DNA from: CAZKNF01 sp964554105
GTDB taxonomy: Bacteria; Bacteroidota; Rhodothermia; Rhodothermales; VXPQ01
Reading direction: 5' to 3'
DNA: 21,438 nucleotides
Assembly: GCA_964554105.1 (NCBI GenBank)
Contig: CAZKNF010000058.1
Location: forward strand, 1 to 21,438
Shown here: in pieces, positions 1 to 5,761 of the stretch
How the letters are laid out: every line of letters starts with the position of its first letter
Numbering within the stretch: position 1 is the stretch's first letter
Position numbers and translations under genes: made by a program
The notes under the pieces: generated by a model
Told to the model about the DNA's origin: nothing
Database searches by the model: none
Seen by the model: the letters and a program-made list of their open reading frames with translations, nothing else

Positions 1-2098
1 TTCCGACGATCGGCAGGGCCGTATGCGAGCCCTGGCCCCAGTAGGCGCTGCGGAACGTGATGGCCGGCAGGTCGAAGCCCACCCACGCCCCCGCGACGAG
101 ATGCGGCCGCATCAGGACGAACCATCCGTCGGCGCCCTCCTGCGACGTGCCGGTCTTTGCCGCGGTGTCGCCCTCCGCACCGTATTGATTGCGGATGCGG
201 ATCCCGGTCCCGTAGTCCACGACGCTCCGCAGCATGTCTCGCAGCTGATTCGCCGTCTCAGCGGACAGCGCCTGACGCGACTCGGACGTAAATTCAGCGA
301 GGACGCGACCGTTCGCGTCCTCAATTCGCGTGACAAAGAGCGGCGCATGATATACGCCGTCGTTCTCGATGGCTGCGTAGGCGGACGTCAGCTCCAGCAG
401 CGTGACCTCACTCGTGCCCAGCCCGAGGGAGAGATAAGGATCGAGCTCGCTCTCGATGCCCAGGCGGCGCGCATATCTGATTACCTCTTCGGGACCGACA
501 TCAGCAATTATCTGAGCTGTAATCGTGTTTTTCGAATAAGCCAGCGCATCACGCAGCGTCATCATCTGTCCGGTAGCCGACTCGACATTCTCGGGGCTCC
601 ACGTTGTGTTCGTCTCCGGATCCGTATAGTCCATGACCTCATCCCGAAGTCGATCGTCGGGCGAGTATCCGTTGTCGAGCGCCGCGGCGTAGACGAACGG
701 TTTAAACGTAGAACCCGGCTGCCGCCTCGCCGCGGAGACGTGGTCGTACTGATTCCGATCATAGTCTTGCCCGCCGACCCACGCTGCAACGCGTCCGGTC
801 TCCGGATTGATGGCCACGAAACCGGCCTCCACGTGCTGACGCGCCCATTTGAGTGAATCCACAAAGGACGTATCGCTGATCAGTGTGCGGAGCGCCGTCG
901 ATTGTCCGGCACCCTCGTCGACCAGATCTTCGTACCGATTCGAGTCCTCGACCAGCTGCACCACGACATCCTCATTCGATTCCCAGAAGTAGGAAAACGG
1001 AGCGACGCTGGGTCGATAGCTCGCGTAGTCCTCGGCATTCGGAGAATTGAGCCGTAGGGCTGACCCGCTCCACTCCACGTCCGCAACCGCTTGCAGCTGC
1101 GCGGTCACCTCCGCTACGGCAGCTTGAGCCGCCGTCTGCATCTGCAGGTCGAGCGTCGTGTGGACGCGAAGGCCCCGGACGCCGCCGTTTTCCGGATCGT
1201 AGCCGTGCTCTTCCGACCAGTCACGCAGCCAGCCGCGGACATGCTCCGTGAAATGGGGAGCGATGCTCTCAGCGCGCGACGGCCGTTCGAAATTCAACGG
1301 CGTCCGGGCGTTCTCGATGTCACGATAGGCGGACTCGGCCAGATAGCCGCGCGCCACCATCTGCTGTAAAACGACGTTCCGTCGCTCGTGCGCCCGAACC
1401 GGATTTCGAACCGGGTTATAGTACGACGTACCTTTCAGCATTCCGACGAGCGTAGCCGCTTCGTCCGGCCGGAGCGCGGACGCCGCTTTTCGATAGTACG
1501 TGTTGGCGGCTGCCTCGATGCCCGCCGTATTGTACATGAACGGGACGGTGTTGAGATACATCTCCAGGATCTCGTCCTTCTCGTACACGGACTCGAAGCG
1601 GAGCGCCACGAGCCATTCCTTGATCTTGCGCGTGATCACGGTGTCGTCGTTGAGATCCCGAAACGCGTTGCGCGCGAGCTGCATCGTTATGGTGGATCCA
1701 CCCTGCCGGTCGCCGCCGACGGTTTGCATGATCGATCCGCCGATTCGGCGGACGTCGATCCCCCAGTGCTGATAGAAGCGATGGTCCTCCGTCGCGATGA
1801 GTCCTTCCACGACGTGAGGCGAGATTCGATCGAGGGAGACCCACCGCTGGTGACTATCTCCCAGATCGACCAGCGGCTCGCCGCCTGCTGCGTAGAGGAC
1901 GGTCGGCTGATTGGAGCTCACACGGCGTATTTCCGCGTAGGACGGAAGCTGCGCCAACACGATCAGCCAGTAGCCGAGTGCGAGCAGCAGCACGATCGCG
2001 GCCCCGAGCAGCGCCATAGTGATGGCGCGGGTTTCGGGACGATTCAGATTCCTGTTGATGCCCGTTGCCGTTGTCGAGGCGTACTGCCGAGGCGTCAT
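1..2098 (-). CDS. Class A penicillin-binding protein (PBP1A-type bifunctional transglycosylase/transpeptidase), C-terminus off the window
   Basis: This enzyme polymerises lipid II into glycan strands and crosslinks the stem peptides, on the periplasmic side of the inner membrane. The frame is open from ATG 2098 to the window edge (699 codons seen). A short cytosolic tail is followed by one membrane anchor at about residues 28-50. The GT51 transglycosylase domain follows: EDHRFY with catalytic Glu at about 104, then QGGSTITMQLARN and the EILEMYLN helix. The transpeptidase domain carries all three penicillin-binding motifs: STFK (Ser463), SKN (Ser522) and KTGTS (Lys648). An in-frame TGA lies three codons upstream of ATG 2098, so this start is secure. 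No Shine-Dalgarno sequence is seen. It is downstream of the two small paralogs and the L,D-transpeptidase on the same strand. Both active sites look intact. Family identity is near certain; PBP1A versus 1B/1C cannot be settled without the C-terminus. Confidence 0.96.
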   Translation of the reverse strand, partial: MTPRQYASTTATGINRNLNRPETRAITMALLGAAIVLLLALGYWLIVLAQLPSYAEIRRVSSNQPTVLYAAGGEPLVDLGDSHQRWVSLDRISPHVVEGLIATEDHRFYQHWGIDVRRIGGSIMQTVGGDRQGGSTITMQLARNAFRDLNDDTVITRKIKEWLVALRFESVYEKDEILEMYLNTVPFMYNTAGIEAAANTYYRKAASALRPDEAATLVGMLKGTSYYNPVRNPVRAHERRNVVLQQMVARGYLAESAYRDIENARTPLNFERPSRAESIAPHFTEHVRGWLRDWSEEHGYDPENGGVRGLRVHTTLDLQMQTAAQAAVAEVTAQLQAVADVEWSGSALRLNSPNAEDYASYRPSVAPFSYFWESNEDVVVQLVEDSNRYEDLVDEGAGQSTALRTLISDTSFVDSLKWARQHVEAGFVAINPETGRVAAWVGGQDYDRNQYDHVSAARRQPGSTFKPFVYAAALDNGYSPDDRLRDEVMDYTDPETNTTWSPENVESATGQMMTLRDALAYSKNTITAQIIADVGPEEVIRYARRLGIESELDPYLSLGLGTSEVTLLELTSAYAAIENDGVYHAPLFVTRIEDANGRVLAEFTSESRQALSAETANQLRDMLRSVVDYGTGIRIRNQYGAEGDTAAKTGTSQEGADGWFVLMRPHLVAGAWVGFDLPAITFRSAYWGQGSHTALPIVG

Positions 2099-2197
2099 GT
2101 GCGTTCATGATTAGCGGGATGTCGCCCTTCCGACGGGTACATAGAGGCGTAGACCGACGAGAGGGCTCTAGCGGACCTTGAAATTACGAATTACGCC

Positions 2198-2213
2198 CGC
2201 GACGATCGCCGCG
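2198..2213 (-). terminator. GC-rich hairpin, possible terminator of the paralog pair
   Basis: Six bases after the stop of the gap-containing paralog, the minus-strand transcript can fold as CGCGGCGAUCGUCGCG. This is a nearly self-complementary 16-mer whose only non-Watson-Crick position is a G-U wobble. It is followed by a T-enriched but interrupted tail (TAATTCGTAATTTC). It would separate the paralog operon from the penicillin-binding protein gene. The tail is not a clean U-run, so confidence is modest. Confidence 0.4.
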
Positions 2214-2219
2214 TCAGGC

Positions 2220-2765
2220 TCACATGGAGAGGAGCCGTTCGAAGAAGCTGCGGTAGCGGCGCAGCGTGCGACGGAGTTCTTCGGTCGATACTTCATCACC
2301 CGCAGTCCACTGGCGCTCGAGATCGCTCCGATTTTGGCTGAAGACCGACGTCAGCCGCTCCGTCACCTCCGCGACAAGATCGTCCGCCTGCTCGACGGAT
2401 CGGCGCGGTTCATCCACGAATTGCGTCTGGATCTGCATCCATCGGTCGCGAAACCGATCGAAATCCTCATGCGGAAAGAGAGGAGCATGACTGCTCTCCG
2501 ACTCATCCCGGTACGCNNNNNNNNNNNNNNNNNNNNNNNNNNNNNNNNNNNNNNNNNNNNNNNNNNNNNNNNNNNNNNNNNNNNNNNNNNNNNNNNNNNN
2601 NNNNNNNNNNNNNNNNTCGCGCTCCGGGTTCGCTGCCGCGCGGCCGGAGGGCTCAAATGCGGGATCATCCCGATCTCTCATCTCCAATTCTCGGTCATGC
2701 GTTTCATCGAGCGCACCCGGCTCCGACGCACGCCGCTCTTTACCGCTGTCGAACGTATCCGTCAT
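2220..2765 (-). CDS. Conserved hypothetical protein, second of two tandem paralogs; interrupted by assembly gap
   Basis: I do not recognise a function. The first 49 residues are very hydrophilic and charged (MTDTFDSGKERRASEPG...). The 100-N gap follows, then a folded-looking C-terminal part with the pattern W-x3-Q-x2-FVDEPRRSVEQADDLV and ending EELRRTLRRYRSFFERLL. This C-terminal part aligns with residues about 83-178 of the neighbouring upstream protein, but lacks that protein's GYP and SVDHP segments. No membrane segment or signal peptide is visible in the sequenced parts. The start ATG overlaps the upstream stop (ATGA), so the two are translationally coupled. The flanks of the gap are in the same frame only if the true gap length is 1 modulo 3, which is unknown, so whether this is one intact protein is not proven. 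Confidence 0.6.
   Translation of the reverse strand: MTDTFDSGKERRASEPGALDETHDRELEMRDRDDPAFEPSGRAAANPERXXXXXXXXXXXXXXXXXXXXXXXXXXXXXXXXXXAYRDESESSHAPLFPHEDFDRFRDRWMQIQTQFVDEPRRSVEQADDLVAEVTERLTSVFSQNRSDLERQWTAGDEVSTEELRRTLRRYRSFFERLLSM
2517..2616. other. Assembly gap, 100 N
   Basis: Exactly 100 undetermined bases, the usual placeholder for a scaffold join of unknown length. It falls inside the coding sequence of the second paralog, so the true length of that protein and its frame are unresolved. Everything left of it could in principle sit at a different distance. Confidence 1.
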
Positions 2766-3355
2766 CGTTCCCTCTTCACTTCGTGGTACTCTCCAGTCCG
2801 TCCGTTGGTGGTTGCGTCCTCGAGCAGATCCTCGAAGAGCTCCCTGTAGTAAACCATCGCCTGTCGGAGATCTTCCGTTTCGGCTTCCCCGCGATCACTC
2901 CGCAGAGCCAGCGCATGCGCCTCGCGGTAGTTCCTGACCACCCGGGGGTGATCTACCGACAGGTCTTCGGCGCGCTGTTCAAAGTCGCCCATTGGATAGC
3001 CGCGCTCCTGCATGACTTCCATCACGAGCTCGTCGGCTTCGGCGACCGCACGCACGGGGGCGTCGACGAAGCTGGCCTGCACCCTGCGCCAGGAATCGGA
3101 ATACCGGGCCCGCTGCTCGCCGGAAAGCGAATGGATGTCGAACTGCCGCACGCGCTTCTCGCGACGCACGAGTTCATCCTCCGCGCGCCGCGGACTGCCG
3201 GTCTCCTGAACCACGTGATCGTACTCAGGACCGAACCGTTCGCGAAGTCGTTCCGCGTGGCGACGGCGCATGCGCATCCATGCGATCGATCCGCCAAGCA
3301 GGAAGGCAAAGATTACGGCGCCGGCAAGTATCACCCAATAGATCGGGTCCATCAT
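2762..3355 (-). CDS. Membrane-anchored conserved hypothetical protein, first of two tandem paralogs
   Basis: Residues 5-28 form one transmembrane helix (IYWVILAGAVIFAFLLGGS), followed by a basic stop-transfer RMRRRH, so the bulk is probably cytosolic with an N-out anchor. The soluble part has an FGPEYDHVV motif (residues 41-49) and a domain at about 83-178: SWRRVQASFVDAPVRAVAEA, then RGYP, SVDHPRVVRNYREAH and LRQAMVYYRELFEDLL. I recall this domain pattern from uncharacterised proteins of Actinobacteria and other phyla, where two such proteins are often adjacent; no function is known to me. A good Shine-Dalgarno (GAGGAG, 5-nt spacer) precedes ATG 3355; a second ATG follows immediately. The stop overlaps the start of the next gene by ATGA. 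Position between an L,D-transpeptidase and a class A PBP suggests, but does not prove, an envelope or stress role. Confidence 0.85.
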   Translation of the reverse strand: MMDPIYWVILAGAVIFAFLLGGSIAWMRMRRRHAERLRERFGPEYDHVVQETGSPRRAEDELVRREKRVRQFDIHSLSGEQRARYSDSWRRVQASFVDAPVRAVAEADELVMEVMQERGYPMGDFEQRAEDLSVDHPRVVRNYREAHALALRSDRGEAETEDLRQAMVYYRELFEDLLEDATTNGRTGEYHEVKRER

Positions 3356-3486
3356 GCAAACTCCTCAGACGCAGCCGCCCTCAGTGTGTTTATTTTCTTG
3401 TGCCGATTCAACCAGGGTCTCAATTCACAACGTGCTGATGCACAGCATCGTGCATAATAGAACCCGACGATGCAGATGAGGATGCG

Positions 3487-3504
3487 CTCCCGGCCGCGCC
3501 GGAG
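3487..3504 (-). terminator. GC-rich stem-loop after the L,D-transpeptidase gene
   Basis: On the minus strand CTCCGGC and GCCGG(G)AG pair around a three-base loop, with one bulged G, about 40 bp past the L,D-transpeptidase stop. There is no U-run after it. A second small dyad (GATGC-ACA-GCATC) lies at 3437-3449. The rest of 3356-3543 holds no gene; it carries the Shine-Dalgarno of the next gene at 3361-3366. Terminator function is a guess. Confidence 0.25.
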
Positions 3505-3543
3505 GTAACGAGGTAGGTACTTGTTGAGGGGTGCGGGATGCGC

Positions 3544-4467
3544 CTAGTATCCCCGCTCGACGGCGTTCGGATCCGGCGGCAGTGAAACGATGATTCGCCT
3601 CGCACCGTCGTCGTCGATCGTAACACGGCGCGGGGTCTGCTCCGGCTCCTCACCCTGCACGATCACCATCGTGCCGCGCTCTTTGACCTCTCCCCCGATC
3701 GCGCCACGCCCCGCCGTAGTAATCCATGGATCGGACCACTCCCAGAGCCATTTCGCATCGGGCATGATCATCCGCACGCAGCCGTGCCCGACCGGCGGCC
3801 CCGTCGGCACCGAATCGTACTGGTGCAGGTGGATGCCGCGGGCATTGTGGATGTTCATCACATAGCGCATCCGCCACTCCTCGTCCGGCGGACTCTCGGT
3901 CGAGACGCGCTCGAGCTCCCGCCAGTTCATGTAGAAGCGGCCGGTCGGTGTGGGTGTACCTTCGGCGCCGGTGGATGCCGGCCCCCAGCGCTTGAGCTCA
4001 CCATATTCGTACGCGGCCCACGACTGGACGTCTTTGTCGACGATCACGACCTTCTCGATATCGGCCGCACCCGGATACTCGAGCGGGAACGGCGAATACG
4101 CGCGTGGGTCGAGGTCGAAATGCTCAGGACGGGCGGGCAGCGCCAGGGTATCTCCCATTCGGAGGTGGGTCAGCGTGGCGCCGTTGAGCAGGAGCGTCAA
4201 CGCCAACCGCTGCCGCCCGCGTACGGCGTCGCCGTCTCCAATGTCCTTATAGAGCTCATGCCGCGCATAGATGGAATTGCCCGACGGATGATCGATCACG
4301 TACATGTCATAGGGAATCGGATCCGACGGCATAGGACCCTGCCCCTGCCGATCCAACAACTCACCCAGCGCCCTCTGATCGTAGGTCGTTCGCTGAGAAA
4401 GAGCCTCCGGTGCCGCCGCGCCACAGGCGAAGAGCAGCAGAAGGACACTTAGCCCATCCCGAAACAT
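3544..4467 (-). CDS. L,D-transpeptidase (YkuD domain), exported
   Basis: This is a periplasmic enzyme of the family that makes 3-3 crosslinks in peptidoglycan, or attaches proteins to it, through a catalytic cysteine. Counting from ATG 4467 (307 residues), an N-terminal hydrophobic signal (MFRDGLSVLLLLFACGAA) is followed by a region of about 100 residues without a recognised fold. The YkuD core is at about 135-275, with IHLHQ (His213) and the catalytic motif GHGCVRM (His228, Cys230, Arg232). The family usually has SHGC; glycine replaces serine here. LFAC is a weak lipobox, so lipoprotein status is uncertain. The frame is open upstream to ATG 4593, but that extension is basic and Cys-rich, lacks a signal, and contains a TATGAT -10-like box, so I prefer 4467. 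It heads the minus-strand envelope block that includes the class A PBP. Confidence 0.9.
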   Translation of the reverse strand: MFRDGLSVLLLLFACGAAAPEALSQRTTYDQRALGELLDRQGQGPMPSDPIPYDMYVIDHPSGNSIYARHELYKDIGDGDAVRGRQRLALTLLLNGATLTHLRMGDTLALPARPEHFDLDPRAYSPFPLEYPGAADIEKVVIVDKDVQSWAAYEYGELKRWGPASTGAEGTPTPTGRFYMNWRELERVSTESPPDEEWRMRYVMNIHNARGIHLHQYDSVPTGPPVGHGCVRMIMPDAKWLWEWSDPWITTAGRGAIGGEVKERGTMVIVQGEEPEQTPRRVTIDDDGARRIIVSLPPDPNAVERGY

Positions 4468-4510
4468 GTACTCGAGCGACTTCTGCCACCGTCGGTTACG
4501 ACGATCGCAC

Positions 4511-4516
4511 ATCATA
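4511..4516 (-). promoter_or_regulatory. -10-like box TATGAT before the L,D-transpeptidase
   Basis: TATGAT on the minus strand, 43 bp upstream of ATG 4467. A poor -35 (TTCGTT) lies 18 bp further upstream. If real, transcription starts near 4504, inside the alternative longer reading frame, which supports the internal ATG. Matched by eye only. Confidence 0.28.
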
Positions 4517-4631
4517 CATTTCATCCATTCTTTGAACGAACTCACTTTTGAACACCGCGGCCAGCGAAGTATGCTCACCGCACTGACATGCAACTGACTT
4601 CTATCGAACCTCGATCCTGTCTGAGTGAAAA

Positions 4632-4649
4632 TGTGATAGCGATATCACA
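4632..4649. promoter_or_regulatory. 18-bp perfect palindrome, operator-like
   Basis: TGTGATAgcgaTATCACA has two 7-bp arms in perfect inverted repeat around four bases. It lies in the 326-bp divergent region between the L,D-transpeptidase (ATG 4467) and the deacetylase (ATG 4794). The TGTGA/TCACA half-sites resemble those of Crp/Fnr-family regulators, but the 8-bp spacing between them is two longer than the CRP consensus, so a different dimeric regulator is more likely. Which of the two genes it would control is not clear. Confidence 0.5.
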
Positions 4650-4726
4650 AGCTCGTCTGACGCGCGGAAAGCGCTCGGAAACTAAAATGCTATCGACGAA
4701 GCCTGCGGACGTGGATCGTGACTCTT

Positions 4727-4770
4727 ATTATAGGGGCAGCAATCCCATATTATACGGGCAGCAATCCCAT
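4727..4770. repeat. Tandem duplication of a 22-bp unit before the deacetylase gene
   Basis: Two adjacent 22-bp copies (4727-4748 and 4749-4770), identical but for g4733 versus c4755. Each copy reads ATTATA, one variable base, then GGGCAGCAATCCCAT. Each contains a TATA-type -10-like element followed by a GGG-N7-CCC dyad. The second copy ends 23 bp before ATG 4794. It could be a pair of protein sites or a recent slip duplication of a promoter element. Confidence 0.9.
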
Positions 4771-4793
4771 CAACATATCAGTATGAAGAAGTG

Positions 4794-5681
4794 ATGTCCT
4801 ACTTTGCTCGATTCCTTACGATCGCGCTCCTCTTTTGCCCTCTGACCGCACTCGGCCAGGCTGATGAGGAGCTTCGAATTATCGCGTTCGGCGCTCATCC
4901 GGATGATGCCGAGCTTTCGGCGGCCGGTGCCGCAGCGATGTGGGCGGCTGAGGGTCATGCCGTCAAGTTCGTGTCCATGACCAACGGCGATATCGGCCAC
5001 TTCGGCATGGCCGGCGGTCCGCTCGCAATGCGGCGCGCCGCGGAGGTCCAGGCATGTGCCGACATACTCGGCATCACGACGGAGGTGCTGGACATCCACG
5101 ACGGAGAACTGGTGCCTTCGCTCGAGAATCGCAAGAAAGTGGCCCGGCTCATCCGTGATTGGCAGGCCGACATCGTCATGGTGCACCGCAGATACGACTA
5201 CCACGCCGACCATCGGTACAGCGGCGTTCTCGTGGATGACGCCATCATACTGGTCGAGGCGCCGTTCTTTACGCCGGATACGCCGCCGCTCCCAAGAAGC
5301 CCCGTTGTGATGTACTATCATGATCGCTTCCAGAAGCCGGTCCCCTTCGAGCCGACCATCGCCCTCAACATCGACGACGCGATCGATACGAAGATGGCGT
5401 GCCTGGCGGAGCTGCCGTCCCAGTTTTCCGACGAACAATCGTGGACGTACGGCCGGCGCGACGTCGTTCCGGAAACGGAGAGCGAGCGGATGGAAGCGCG
5501 CCTTGGCGGAATCAGGAGCGGCGCTGAGAGCCAGGCGGACGAGTACCGAGATCTCCTGATCGAGCTCTATGGTGATGCCGGGGAGGCCGTCCAGCACGTG
5601 GAGCTGTACGAACTGTCAGAGTACGGCCGGCGGCCTTCAGTCGATGAGCTGAAGCAGTTGTTTCCAACCTTCGATGACTAA
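4794..5681 (+). CDS. Secreted PIG-L/LmbE family deacetylase
   Basis: This is a zinc-dependent de-N-acetylase-like enzyme of the family that includes GlcNAc-PI deacetylase, MshB and BshB; the substrate here is unknown. Numbering from the preceding GTG 4791 (+1 relative to ATG): residues 2-23 are a signal peptide (MSYFARFLTIALLFCPLTALGQA), so the enzyme acts outside the cytoplasm. That argues against the cytosolic thiol-biosynthesis members. The zinc motifs are intact: AFGAHPDDAE (His36, Asp38, Asp39) and YHADH (His138, His141). The TNGD segment after the first motif is typical. Length, 295 residues, is normal for secreted members. GTG 4791 directly precedes ATG 4794; ATG is preferred. No convincing Shine-Dalgarno is present. 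It is transcribed alone, away from the envelope block, and converges on the permease gene. A role in carbohydrate or glycan deacetylation is inference. Confidence 0.92.
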   Translation: MSYFARFLTIALLFCPLTALGQADEELRIIAFGAHPDDAELSAAGAAAMWAAEGHAVKFVSMTNGDIGHFGMAGGPLAMRRAAEVQACADILGITTEVLDIHDGELVPSLENRKKVARLIRDWQADIVMVHRRYDYHADHRYSGVLVDDAIILVEAPFFTPDTPPLPRSPVVMYYHDRFQKPVPFEPTIALNIDDAIDTKMACLAELPSQFSDEQSWTYGRRDVVPETESERMEARLGGIRSGAESQADEYRDLLIELYGDAGEAVQHVELYELSEYGRRPSVDELKQLFPTFDD

Positions 5682-5725
5682 GATCGGCGTGTCAGATCGG
5701 CAGCGAGACCGAAATAATCGCTGAG

Positions 5726-5748
5726 GCCTGTGCCGTCCTCGGCGAGGC
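5726..5748. terminator. Stem-loop between convergent genes, possible bidirectional terminator
   Basis: GCCT-gt-GCCG-tcct-CGGC-g-AGGC forms a two-part stem with a small internal loop, placed between the convergent stops of the deacetylase (5681) and the permease (5762). There is no strong U-run on either side. Position is the main argument. Confidence 0.4.
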
Positions 5749-5761
5749 ATGGCGATTCTTA

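Noticed and set aside
23..2110. Long plus-strand open frames opposite the penicillin-binding protein (23-856 and 1388-2110)
   Set aside because: They are Arg-rich antisense translations; the minus strand carries a continuous frame with every PBP motif.
4632..4649. CRP binding site reading of the palindrome
   Set aside because: The distance between TGTGA and TCACA is 8 bp instead of 6, so it is kept only as a generic operator-like palindrome.
4588..4794. Short plus-strand open frame between the L,D-transpeptidase and the deacetylase
   Set aside because: It lies over the palindrome and tandem repeats, has no conserved pattern, and ends inside the deacetylase start.
4770..5597. 275-codon minus-strand frame opposite the deacetylase
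   Set aside because: No recognisable motif; the plus strand has an intact signal peptide and zinc site.
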